A stretch of 64,000 nucleotides of DNA from CALLPQ01 sp964392325 (GTDB lineage: Bacteria; Pseudomonadota; Alphaproteobacteria; Caulobacterales; Parvularculaceae). This document shows, one piece after another, positions 56,117 to 64,000 of the stretch. The DNA is taken from the NCBI GenBank assembly GCA_964392325.1, contig CAYMPJ010000019.1, positions 1 to 64,000 of the forward strand, read 5' to 3'. Position 1 is the stretch's first letter. Each line of letters starts with the position of its first letter. Under the pieces are notes generated by a model that searched no databases, had not been told where the DNA came from, and worked only from the letters and a program-made list of their open reading frames with translations. Both the position numbers and the translations under genes were made by a program.

Positions 56117-57352
56117 ATGGAGCAACCCGACTTTTCCTTTGACCCTAATAGTGATGCTTTTACTGCCAATCCTTATGCCAGTTATAAAGCATTAAGAGAG
56201 CGAGAGGGTCTTTATTATTGCCCAGACCTGCGCATGCGGCTCCTCGCTCGCTATAAGGATGTGCTAGAGGTAGCGACCCATCCTGCAATGGTCCGCTCTC
56301 TGGAAGCTTTTTTATCACCCGAAGAAATTAGCGAACGGCGCCGCGCCATGAACTGGCATGATATGGCCTATCATGCGCGTTATGTGCAAAGAAACCTACT
56401 CGATAGCGATGGAGAAACCCATCGACGGTTACGCACACTGGTCTTTGCCGAATTTACCGCTCGTAGCATCGAGCATCATAAAACCATGATTGGCGCTTAT
56501 ATTGATAAGACGCTTACCCCTCTCATTGAGCAAGGGTCTTTTGATTTTATTGATGATTTTGCCTCCCATATTCCCGGTCATATTATTGGCCGGGTCATTG
56601 GTGTACCAGCAAAAGACTGTACGCAATTGCGTAAATGGTCTGAAGATGTCGTGCAATTTTACAATGTCGGGCGCACGCAAGAAGACAAAGCCTTGGCGGA
56701 GAACGCGACTAAAGATTTTGCCCATTATTTAATGGATCTTATCTCGCGCCGCGAGAAAAACCCGAAAGATGATTTACTCTCGAAGCTGATTAAATATAAA
56801 AACGATAAGGTTTTGAATGAAACAGAACTTATCTCGACAGCCATGTTGATTTTGATGGCTGGCCATGGATCAACCATTGATGTTTTAGGAAGCGGCCTGC
56901 ATTGCCTGTTAAAAAATCCGGACCAAATGGCAAAGCTTCGGGCTAATCCGGACCTGATGGCAAACGCGATACAAGAAATATTTCGTTTTGAAACGCCCCT
57001 ACCCTTTTTTCATCGCTACACCAGTGAGAACACAGAGATTTTAGGGCAGCATTTCAAGCAGGGTGATCAGTTTGGGCTTATTTATGCATCGGCTAATCGG
57101 GACCCTGAAGTTTTTCCGTTTCCTGACCGTTTTGATATTTGCCGCACGCCCAACCGCCATCTTTCTTTTGGTAAAGGGCCGCATTTATGCCTTGGCAATC
57201 ATCTCTCGCGTATCGATATGGAAATGGTTTTTACAAAATTACTAGAAAGCACCAATAAAATCGAACTGCAAAGCCCCGAGCCACGCTATAAAAAAGGTCT
57301 CTCAGTTCGCGGGCCGATCAATTTACCAATTACGGTCAAATCGCGGGCGTGA
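56117..57352 (+). CDS. Cytochrome P450, bacterial class I type
   Basis: 411 residues, no membrane anchor, as in soluble bacterial P450s. Heme ligand Cys358 in FGKGPHLCLG; ExxR in EIFRFETP; I-helix A248-G-H-G-S-T253. The usual acid-alcohol pair (E/D-T) of the I-helix reads Gly-Ser, which may affect oxygen activation. Substrate unknown. No ferredoxin or reductase gene is adjacent. Divergent from dusA and convergent with cysE. Confidence 0.92.
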   Translation: MEQPDFSFDPNSDAFTANPYASYKALREREGLYYCPDLRMRLLARYKDVLEVATHPAMVRSLEAFLSPEEISERRRAMNWHDMAYHARYVQRNLLDSDGETHRRLRTLVFAEFTARSIEHHKTMIGAYIDKTLTPLIEQGSFDFIDDFASHIPGHIIGRVIGVPAKDCTQLRKWSEDVVQFYNVGRTQEDKALAENATKDFAHYLMDLISRREKNPKDDLLSKLIKYKNDKVLNETELISTAMLILMAGHGSTIDVLGSGLHCLLKNPDQMAKLRANPDLMANAIQEIFRFETPLPFFHRYTSENTEILGQHFKQGDQFGLIYASANRDPEVFPFPDRFDICRTPNRHLSFGKGPHLCLGNHLSRIDMEMVFTKLLESTNKIELQSPEPRYKKGLSVRGPINLPITVKSRA

Positions 57353-57367
57353 AAAATCTATATCGAG

Positions 57368-58198
57368 TTAGATACCAAGACCTTGGTCCATAGATTTACT
57401 CGGTGTCTTGGAGCAATCTCCTACAAGCTTTGCAGGAACCCCGGCAACGGTGCACCCAGCAGGTACCGGATTTAAAACAACGCTACCTGCCGCTACTTTT
57501 GCACCTGCGCCAACCTCAATATTACCGAGCACTTTTGCCCCTACTGAAATCAATGCGCCTTTGCGAATTTTTGGATGACGATCACCGGTCTCTTTGCCTG
57601 TACCACCAAGGGTAACTGACTGGAGTATTGAAACATCATCCTCAACTACAGCCGTCTCCCCTATAACAAGGCCGGTCGCATGATCAATAAAGACGCCTTT
57701 GCCAAAAGCTGCATTGGGGTGAATATCGATACCATAAAGTTCAGAAAGTCGGCTTTGCAGGTAAAGCGCAAGGGAGCGGCGATCATTTCGCCACAGCCAG
57801 TTCGCTATCCGGTGCATTTGTAAACCCTGATAGCCTTTGTGATATAAAAAGGGATGAACATGCTCAAAAGTAGCAGGGTCGCGATCAAAAGTTGCGAGCA
57901 AATCGGAGAGACCCGCATCAACCACGCCCGGTTCACTATCGTAAACATCGGCTATCACTTCGCGCCAAACCATTGGGTTCATTTCCGCATCGGACAGTTT
58001 TTGTGCGAGCCGATATGATAATGCACGGCGAAAACTCTCATGATTTAATATTGTTGCATGTAAATAGCTGGCAAGGCTTGGCTCTTGAGCCGCAGCGGTC
58101 GCCGCTTCCAGACGCATGCGCGACCAGGTTTTGTCAGTTTTCAACTCAATGACATTATCATTTTGAACGGTTTGAGTATCGGCAACAGTCTCAGCCAT
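57368..58198 (-). CDS. cysE: Serine O-acetyltransferase
   Basis: 276 residues from ATG 58198 (AAGGA seven bases upstream). N-terminal helical domain, then left-handed beta-helix hexapeptides; catalytic His-Asp dyad region GIDIHPNAAFGKGVFIDHATG and GETAVV. Makes O-acetylserine for cysteine synthesis. It follows the NUDIX gene by ten bases, so cotranscribed. Confidence 0.95.
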   Translation of the reverse strand: MAETVADTQTVQNDNVIELKTDKTWSRMRLEAATAAAQEPSLASYLHATILNHESFRRALSYRLAQKLSDAEMNPMVWREVIADVYDSEPGVVDAGLSDLLATFDRDPATFEHVHPFLYHKGYQGLQMHRIANWLWRNDRRSLALYLQSRLSELYGIDIHPNAAFGKGVFIDHATGLVIGETAVVEDDVSILQSVTLGGTGKETGDRHPKIRKGALISVGAKVLGNIEVGAGAKVAAGSVVLNPVPAGCTVAGVPAKLVGDCSKTPSKSMDQGLGI

Positions 58199-58208
58199 GA
58201 GGCTTCCT

Positions 58209-58808
58209 TTATTTATCAACTATGACTTCACATATGGGTGCTGGCAGCTTTCCGCGCAAGGCCATTTCCCTTGCAAATAACACCATAATAATCGTTAAAC
58301 TATCTGTAAATTCACCAGACATCACATGTTCTAACAAATCCCTAAAAGGGATACGTTTAATTTGCAACTCCTCGGAAGCATCCGGCATTGCCTCACCTGC
58401 GCGTAAACCATAGGCCAAATAACACACCCCCTCCTCATCCGTCACCGAATTCGAGACTTGAAACCGGTTCATTTCTATCCAATGATCTGCGCAAAACCCT
58501 GTTTCTTCGCGCAATTCGCGCTTTGCCCCTTCAAGAGGATCCTCGGAAAGGGGCACCCCGCCCTCTGGCAGCTCCCAGCTATAGGCATCAAACGCAAATC
58601 TATGTTGTCCGACGAGCCAGACCCGCCCCTCATCATCAATCGGCAAAACGCCGATAGCCCGGTTTTGGAAACGCACCACCCCATAAATTCCGGGGTCACC
58701 ATTGGGGTGCGTAACCTCATTATGGTCAACCTTGATCCACGGATTTTCATAAGCAGTTTTCGTTGATTGTATCGTCCACGGACCGTTTTTGTTTTCCAAA
58801 TCACTCAT
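58209..58808 (-). CDS. NUDIX hydrolase, ADP-ribose pyrophosphatase-like
   Basis: 199 residues from ATG 58808. NUDIX box is intact: GGVPLSEDPLEGAKRELREETGF (Gly-x5-Glu-x7-Arg-Glu-x2-Glu-Glu-x-Gly). N-terminal VDHNEVTHPNGDPGIYGVVRF resembles ADP-sugar pyrophosphatases (NudF-like). Probably hydrolyses a nucleoside diphosphate derivative in the cytosol. Between the cyclophilin and cysE genes in one direction. Confidence 0.9.
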   Translation of the reverse strand: MSDLENKNGPWTIQSTKTAYENPWIKVDHNEVTHPNGDPGIYGVVRFQNRAIGVLPIDDEGRVWLVGQHRFAFDAYSWELPEGGVPLSEDPLEGAKRELREETGFCADHWIEMNRFQVSNSVTDEEGVCYLAYGLRAGEAMPDASEELQIKRIPFRDLLEHVMSGEFTDSLTIIMVLFAREMALRGKLPAPICEVIVDK

Positions 58809-58819
58809 CACTCAGCTCT

Positions 58820-59734
58820 TTACAAATCTTGCGCCCCATCGGGCTTCACCCGTACGGGGATGGTCAACTGGCATACATCAACATGATTTGGGCGGTAGTA
58901 AAAAAATGCTTCCGGGCGATTGCGGCGCGATTCAACATAATCGTCAAAAATTTTCGTATCGGTACGAAAAACTTGCCAGGCCGGTATCGCCTCCCCTTCT
59001 GGCACCTGGTCTCCGATCCATGCACGTAAGATTGTATCCCCTAACGGGTCATCCTCGCTTTGCGGTGGCAATTGGCGTTTCAGAGCTTGCAAATGCTCCA
59101 TCCCGTCAATCACTTTTCCAAACACTGTCAAATTACGGTCCAGATAGCGCTGTGGTTGCAAGGTAAAATAGAATTCTGTAGACGCACTATTGCGCTCTAT
59201 ATTACGGCCAAAAGCCATTGCTCCGGTACAATGAAGGAGCCATGATTGTCGAAAATCATTATGGTCAACACCGACGGGAAACCCATTATAAATCCCAACC
59301 TTGCGGGCATAAACATCAGTATCAAAACCAGCTTTAGAGTCTACGATTACCTCTTTTGACTGTTTTTCTTCAAATTCCGCCGGTAAATTCTTCAAAGTTC
59401 CTTCAGGCAATTCACGTTTCCCAAACGGATCACCGCCCTGTGCCACAAAACCATCAATCACCCGGTAAAATGAAAGCCCATCATAATATCCAGCTCTCAC
59501 CAATCTCTTCACCTGCCTCACATGACCTTGAGAAAAAACATCAGACAGTTCTACTGTCACCCTCCCACGTTGAAGCTCAAATACCAAAATCTGCGCCGGC
59601 TCAACATCGCGCCATTGCGCAGGGCCCGCCTCGGCGATGATCTCTGCCGGACTTTTTTTGCCATCTAATGCTTGGGCAAAAGCGGTCTCAACCGTTATCA
59701 GGCCAATGCCTAAAAGGATAAGGATGCGTTTCAT
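58820..59734 (-). CDS. Periplasmic cyclophilin-type peptidyl-prolyl isomerase
   Basis: 304 residues with GGAGG before ATG and a signal peptide (FAQ|A near 22). Cyclophilin domain: VTVELSDVFSQGHVRQVKRLV, GLSFYRVIDGFVAQGGDP, GAMAFGRN and STEFYFTLQ; the catalytic Arg of FYRVIDGF is present. Insertions and an extended C-terminus make it longer than the usual 160-170-residue domain. Assists folding of exported proteins. Thirty-three bases after queF. Confidence 0.93.
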   Translation of the reverse strand: MKRILILLGIGLITVETAFAQALDGKKSPAEIIAEAGPAQWRDVEPAQILVFELQRGRVTVELSDVFSQGHVRQVKRLVRAGYYDGLSFYRVIDGFVAQGGDPFGKRELPEGTLKNLPAEFEEKQSKEVIVDSKAGFDTDVYARKVGIYNGFPVGVDHNDFRQSWLLHCTGAMAFGRNIERNSASTEFYFTLQPQRYLDRNLTVFGKVIDGMEHLQALKRQLPPQSEDDPLGDTILRAWIGDQVPEGEAIPAWQVFRTDTKIFDDYVESRRNRPEAFFYYRPNHVDVCQLTIPVRVKPDGAQDL

Positions 59735-59767
59735 AAAGTACCTCCATTCATAGATGAAGGGTAACAG

Positions 59768-60295
59768 CTATCCCCGTCCGCGATAAGGGGGTACGCCCTG
59801 ATCGGGTAACCATAATCCCTTGGGCGGTTCACCGGTTTGATAAAAGACATCAATAGGAATCCCGCCGCGCGGATACCAATATCCTCCAATGCGCAACCAC
59901 TTTGGCTTAATCGCCGCAATAATCCGCTTAGCCACCATCACCGTGCAATCTTCATGAAAACTCCCATGATTGCGAAACGCGCTCATAAACAGCTTCAATG
60001 ATTTAGACTCTACGAGTTTGCTCCCCGGCACATAATCAATCACAAGATGGGCAAAATCGGGCTGACCCGTTACCGGGCACAGGGAGGTAAATTCCGGGCA
60101 GACAAAACGAACCAGATAGTCTGTTCCCGCCTGGGGGTTAGGCACCGATTCCAGCACCGCCTCATCAGGGGATGAGGCAAGTTCGGTCCGTGACCCAAGC
60201 TGGGTCAATTTCTTAGCCGGTGACTTGCTGCTTTTTTTAGAAGCTTTCTTTCCGGCAGTTTTCTGTTTTGTTGATTTCTTTTTCGTCTGGCTCAT
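59768..60295 (-). CDS. queF: NADPH-dependent 7-cyano-7-deazaguanine reductase (preQ1 synthase)
   Basis: 175 residues. Single-domain (YkvM-type) QueF: catalytic Cys73 in SLCPVTGQPD with Asp80 seven residues on, ESKSLKLF at 96-103 for NADPH/substrate, and FHEDC. It makes preQ1 for queuosine in tRNA. A Lys/Ser-rich extension of about 30 residues (KKKSTKQK, AGKKASKKSSKS) precedes the domain and is not typical of the family. Confidence 0.95.
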   Translation of the reverse strand: MSQTKKKSTKQKTAGKKASKKSSKSPAKKLTQLGSRTELASSPDEAVLESVPNPQAGTDYLVRFVCPEFTSLCPVTGQPDFAHLVIDYVPGSKLVESKSLKLFMSAFRNHGSFHEDCTVMVAKRIIAAIKPKWLRIGGYWYPRGGIPIDVFYQTGEPPKGLWLPDQGVPPYRGRG

Positions 60296-60565
60296 AACAA
60301 ACAGGGCTTTCTAACAGACCACCAAAAGTGCCGTTTTTTTGAATTTGCGAAGATCGGTTAGCAGAAATTTACCCTTCCTGAAAGGCTTGTTATTCCATTC
60401 TATTTGTTAATATTTTCAGCCTATATTCGCTGCATCCACTCCTATCTCATCGACCCCGCCCTTGTTTGGTATTTTTCAGAAAAAACCCCATAGACAAGGC
60501 AGCAGGAGTTGGCTAGAAGTCTCGATCTGCGCTGCAAGCCATAGGCGAGCACCAGACATTAAGAT

Positions 60566-60641
<76 letters not shown>

Positions 60642-60740
60642 TTTTCTCGCTCACGAAATATCGCCACACAATACGCTCCACGAAGGCAGCTTGTTCGTCC
60701 GAAGTGCCGTTGCGGCTTTAATCCCTGAAAATTTTTCTAT

Positions 60741-61619
60741 TTACCCCAAAACCCGCAAACCGTCGTAAGCTGGTTCTATGTGGCCGGGTAATCTTTGCTT
60801 TAGCGAGTGATAATCCATAGAAATATGCAGATTGGTTAAAATCGCCCGTTTTGGCTTTACCTGTTCAATCCATTCAAGGGTTTTGTCGAGATGGGCATGA
60901 GAGCCATGGGGTTTTTCCTGCAGCGCATCCACAATCCACACATCGAGCCCTTCCAGCGCGCTAAAGCTTTCTTCTGGAAAATCAACCACATCACTCGAAT
61001 AGGCTATATTCTCGAAGCGAAAACCGAGAGAATTAACCGAGCCGTGAAATTGTAAAAAGGGTGTGACGCGCACCGCGCCTGCTGGCCCATCAATGGAGAA
61101 AGTTTGCCCTGAAGGCGGAATATCAAACTGTTCCAGAATTGCCGGATACGGACTGCCCGCTCTTTGCTTAAAGCAGTAGGAAAACCGCTCCAGTAATTCG
61201 CCCGATGTATCCACATCAGTCCAGACCGGCACGCGCTTTCGATTGGCGATCGCAAACGCGCGCAAATCATCGATGCCGTGGCTCTGGTCTGCGTGGTCAT
61301 GGGTAAATAAAACAGCATTCAGATGGGTGCACCCTGCCATGAGCAATTGTGCGCGCATATCTGGCGAGGTATCGACCAGAATGCTGGTTACGTGCGCCGG
61401 ATCGAAACCATGAATTTCATGCGCCTTTTCCACTAATAAGGAGCAACGGGTCCGCCTGTTACGAGGCTCATCCGGATCACACTTCCCCCAATCGCCGTGA
61501 CCATCCGGACCACCGGGCCTTGGCACACCGCCAGAAGAGCCAGATCCCAAAATCGTCGCTCTAATCGGGGACTGTGTTGTTGAATGCGTATTTGTCATCG
61601 ATCCGTCAATCGCGCTCAT
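60741..61619 (-). CDS. MBL-fold metallohydrolase, PhnP-like
   Basis: 292 residues; ATG lies immediately after the tatD stop. Metallo-beta-lactamase fold: LGSGSSGGVPRPGG opening, HDHADQSHGIDDLRA metal motif, and C-terminal LTNLHISMDYHSL. Similar to the phosphodiesterase-like PhnP/MBL proteins that end the tmk-holB-(metG)-tatD cluster in Alphaproteobacteria. Probably cleaves a cyclic or phosphodiester nucleotide-like substrate. A CDPDEPRNRRTRCSLLVE strand carries a Cys pair. Confidence 0.92.
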   Translation of the reverse strand: MSAIDGSMTNTHSTTQSPIRATILGSGSSGGVPRPGGPDGHGDWGKCDPDEPRNRRTRCSLLVEKAHEIHGFDPAHVTSILVDTSPDMRAQLLMAGCTHLNAVLFTHDHADQSHGIDDLRAFAIANRKRVPVWTDVDTSGELLERFSYCFKQRAGSPYPAILEQFDIPPSGQTFSIDGPAGAVRVTPFLQFHGSVNSLGFRFENIAYSSDVVDFPEESFSALEGLDVWIVDALQEKPHGSHAHLDKTLEWIEQVKPKRAILTNLHISMDYHSLKQRLPGHIEPAYDGLRVLG

Positions 61620-62453
61620 TCATATCTTGTTTAATGGTACATCATTTTGTTTGATTTTCGAAAAGAGCCGGAAAAAATTTTGCGTCGTGATGTTAGCAAT
61701 CTCGTTTTGATCACACACCTTGATCTCTCCCAATTTGGCAGCGACATGGGGTAAAAAGGAGGGTTCATTGCGACGCCCACGCATCGGGACGGGCGCTAGA
61801 TAAGGGCAATCCGTTTCGATAATGATGCGATCAAGCGGGGCTAACGCTGCAATCTCACGCACATCATTTGCATTTTTGAAGGTGATAATACCGGAAAATG
61901 AAATATAGCCGCCCATCTCCTCCAATACCAAACGCGCCAGTTTTTCACCGCTTGTATAACAATGCAATAAAGACACAAAAGGTGCTTTTGCATAAGCACG
62001 CTCTAACATTTCCATCATCAAATCATCGGCTTCTCTAGTATGGATGATCAATGGCAACCCTGTTTCTTGCGCAGCTTCAATATGCGCCGCAAATACTTTT
62101 TCCTGAAAAATACGTTCAGAATATTCATAATGAAAATCGAGCCCGCATTCTCCTATCCCGACAACCTTCGCGTCATCAGCAAGTTCGATCAAGGTCGCGA
62201 CCTCTAAGTCAGCATAGTCTTTCGCATAATGCGGATGCACACCAGCTGAACGCCAGATAAAACTATGATCGTTTGCGATTTTTGTAATCGCTGATGTCGA
62301 GGATAATTTATCGCTAATCGTCAACATATAACGCACACCGCTCTCTTGGGCGCGCGCAATCAGGGATGCAAGTTCATCTGACTCATATTGTTCAGAATGC
62401 AGATTAACATGGCTATCAACGAGCACTCCCTCATCGGGCAGTTTCTCACTCAT
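61620..62453 (-). CDS. TatD-family metal-dependent hydrolase
   Basis: 277 residues; ATGA overlap with holB. TatD amidohydrolase fold: N-terminal metal motif reads SHVNLH (His15, Asn17) where most YcfH-type members have HxH; IGECGLDFHYEYS, IIHTREA, LLHCYTSG and IETDCPYLAP supply the other ligands. Expected 3'-5' DNase-like or deacylase activity. An Asn in the second metal position also occurs in some TatD proteins, so activity may be kept. Confidence 0.94.
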   Translation of the reverse strand: MSEKLPDEGVLVDSHVNLHSEQYESDELASLIARAQESGVRYMLTISDKLSSTSAITKIANDHSFIWRSAGVHPHYAKDYADLEVATLIELADDAKVVGIGECGLDFHYEYSERIFQEKVFAAHIEAAQETGLPLIIHTREADDLMMEMLERAYAKAPFVSLLHCYTSGEKLARLVLEEMGGYISFSGIITFKNANDVREIAALAPLDRIIIETDCPYLAPVPMRGRRNEPSFLPHVAAKLGEIKVCDQNEIANITTQNFFRLFSKIKQNDVPLNKI

Positions 62454-63508
62454 GCTGCCCTCCGTTGAAAAATACGGGACAAATCATAGCCCATTGCCTC
62501 AATCAGACCGGCACGGTCCAGATTTAGCCCCTCGCCGCGCGCAGCAAGCTCACTGAGCGCCTCCCAGCCTTCCAATAAAATAGAGGCATCGAGAACAACC
62601 GCCTCCCCATTATCTCCCTCCACCACTTGCTCGCGCGCAGTCCCCGATAATGTGGATAGAAGATGATTTTTAAAAATTTGCCAGCTGGTTTCCTGATTTT
62701 TTGCGGATAATCGTGTCGCCAAAGCAGAAAAATCTGCGCCCTGACGCGCCATCTCGATAAATTTTTCTGCATCACTTAATGCAGCCAACCCATCGGCTTC
62801 AATGAGTTTCAAGCCATAGCCCGGTGATCCATTTGATGCTCGCGCCGCCAGAGCAGCCTCTTCTTTTGAGCACTCACACTCCGCTTTTAAAAATTGCGCG
62901 ATACTCTCCTGATTTACAGGACGTAATTTAATAATTTTACACCGTGAACGGATCGTTGCGAGTAATGCGCCCGGCGTCTCACTCAATAGCAATATTAATG
63001 TATTGGCCGGGGGCTCTTCTAGAATTTTTAAAAGAGCATTCGCGCCATTTCTATTCATCTCATCAGCGCTATCGATTATAGCCACGCGAGCGCCTGCCCC
63101 TGAAGCGGTATGCGAGAGAAACTGTATCAGTTTGCGCACACGTTCAATCGGAATTTCAGTTTCATAACGCCCCTTTTTTTCATCCCACTCGCGCCGCGCG
63201 ATAAAAACATCCGGATGCGCCATTGCAGCCAATTTGCAAAATACAGAAGCCTCTTCATCGATTTGAAGGGTACCAATTTGTTGTAACTGGCCCGGCTCAA
63301 GAAGGCCGCGCGCAATTCTCGCTGCCAATGTTGCTTTGCCAATGCCATCAGCCCCGCTTATGATCCATCCATTTTTAAAGGTGCCCTGATCAATATAATC
63401 TCTGATCTGAACCTCGATAGGCTCATGCCCGACAAGATTAGCGCGCGTATAGGGCGAGATAAGTCCATTTTCCGATAATTGATATCGATCCTGGGGGGTC
63501 TCGCTCAT
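62450..63508 (-). CDS. holB: DNA polymerase III subunit delta prime
   Basis: 352 residues. Clamp-loader AAA+ fold with Walker A GADGIGKATL, sensor-type SRC (TIRSRCKIIKL) and ANALLKILEEPP. Overlaps tmk by four bases (ATGA) and tatD likewise, so the four genes form one tightly packed operon. In many Alphaproteobacteria metG lies between holB and tatD; here it does not. Confidence 0.95.
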   Translation of the reverse strand: MSETPQDRYQLSENGLISPYTRANLVGHEPIEVQIRDYIDQGTFKNGWIISGADGIGKATLAARIARGLLEPGQLQQIGTLQIDEEASVFCKLAAMAHPDVFIARREWDEKKGRYETEIPIERVRKLIQFLSHTASGAGARVAIIDSADEMNRNGANALLKILEEPPANTLILLLSETPGALLATIRSRCKIIKLRPVNQESIAQFLKAECECSKEEAALAARASNGSPGYGLKLIEADGLAALSDAEKFIEMARQGADFSALATRLSAKNQETSWQIFKNHLLSTLSGTAREQVVEGDNGEAVVLDASILLEGWEALSELAARGEGLNLDRAGLIEAMGYDLSRIFQRRAA

Positions 63509-64000
63509 GATTTTCTCTTTGTTAAAAATTCAGCGTCCGAGTATCGCCCCATGACAACATCTAAAATAGCATCACTGGTTTTCTCAATATCGCCGCTCGT
63601 ATCAACGCCAATACAACGATCAGGATAGAGCGTTTGTAATTGTGCAAATGCTTTATGAACGTCTTCTTGAAAATTTCGACCCTTTCGCTCAAACCGGTCT
63701 TCGCTCGAACTTCCATTCTGGCCCTGTTGTCCCCGTGCGTTCGCCCTTGCCAATCCAGCCTCGCTGGAAAGGGTCAAAACAAACGTCAAATCGGGAACAA
63801 TATCGCCAATGACGAGATTATGAAGGCCATTGATACGCTCACTACCCAGATCACCTGCAATTCCCTGATAGGCCATGGTTGAATCAATAAATCGATCACA
63901 TAATACAACCGCGCCCCCGCGAAGTGCCGGAAGGATAGTTTTCTCAAGATGATCATTGCGAGAGGCGATCATAAGCAAAGCTTCTGTCATTGCGGACCAG
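63505..64000 (-). CDS. tmk: Thymidylate kinase, N-terminus beyond window
   Basis: 165 codons visible; the frame continues past the right edge, so the P-loop is outside. DHLEKTILPAL, CDRFIDSTMAYQG and DLTFVLTLSSEAGLARA are dTMP kinase signatures, including the DRF/Y motif that binds the dTMP phosphate. It phosphorylates dTMP to dTDP. First visible gene of the tmk-holB-tatD-MBL operon. Confidence 0.95.
   Translation of the reverse strand, partial: WSAMTEALLMIASRNDHLEKTILPALRGGAVVLCDRFIDSTMAYQGIAGDLGSERINGLHNLVIGDIVPDLTFVLTLSSEAGLARANARGQQGQNGSSSEDRFERKGRNFQEDVHKAFAQLQTLYPDRCIGVDTSGDIEKTSDAILDVVMGRYSDAEFLTKRKS

Overview
The window reads as chromosomal DNA of a marine-type, Gram-negative alphaproteobacterium, moderately AT-rich by eye. 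The evidence is gene order and family content: rpsO-pnp, purC-purS-purQ, mutY | dciA - DsbA - smc, and tmk-holB-tatD-MBL are alphaproteobacterial arrangements. A long TonB-dependent receptor, a PL7 alginate lyase, a VPLPA-CTERM protein and a type V autotransporter point to an outer membrane adapted to polysaccharide-rich surfaces. I cannot place the genus. No plasmid, phage or complete insertion sequence is visible.

Layout. 1-2.2 kb: 5' part of a large autotransporter passenger (minus, cut by the window edge). 2.5-5.4 kb: DUF6065 protein, secreted PL7 alginate lyase and a zinc-ribbon protein. 5.7-9.2 kb: TonB-dependent receptor with its own terminator. 9.8-11.3 kb: aromatic-L-amino-acid-decarboxylase-like enzyme. 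11.4-13.2 kb: purC-purS-purQ. 13.4-14.4 kb: nrdB. 14.7-17.9 kb: divergent O-antigen ligase/polymerase and flippase. 17.9-24.1 kb: MoxR ATPase, valine-catabolism genes (HIBYL-CoA hydrolase, DUF1330, acyl-CoA dehydrogenase), a DedA-like protein and a DUF885 lipoprotein. 24.1-26.0 kb: palindrome-rich island with two small AT-rich lipoprotein genes between diverged copies of the same flanking sequence. 26.0-28.9 kb: pnp, a possible 61-residue gene and rpsO. 29.1-31.8 kb: remnant of a histidine kinase, an orphan receiver protein and recG. 31.9-35.3 kb: DUF3592, OafA-type acyltransferase, GIY-YIG-like protein and two REP-like elements. 35.4-39.8 kb: ettA, a PH-domain membrane protein, an unknown exported protein and a D-amino-acid-oxidase-like protein whose domain order is circularly permuted. 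40.1-44.2 kb: TetR regulator with operator-like palindrome, PlsC acyltransferase, LplT-like MFS carrier and UDP-glucuronate epimerase. 44.2-50.9 kb: mutY, dciA, DsbA-like lipoprotein and smc. 51-53.6 kb: VPLPA-CTERM protein and a repeat-rich peptidoglycan-binding protein. 54-56 kb: TauE/SafE and dusA. 56.1-57.4 kb: cytochrome P450. 57.4-60.3 kb: queF, cyclophilin, NUDIX and cysE in one direction. 60.6 kb: tRNA-Phe(GAA). 60.7-64 kb: tmk-holB-tatD-MBL hydrolase with ATGA overlaps.

Most of the window is ordinary housekeeping. The items most worth a second look are the circularly permuted, apparently exported DAO-like flavoprotein (38.6-39.8 kb), the duplicated-flank lipoprotein island (24.4-26.0 kb), the kinase remnant next to a lone receiver (29.1-29.7 kb), the CCAATT/AATTGG palindromes around the alginate genes, and the multi-repeat peptidoglycan-binding protein. 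I found no convincing new multi-gene defence or biosynthetic system.
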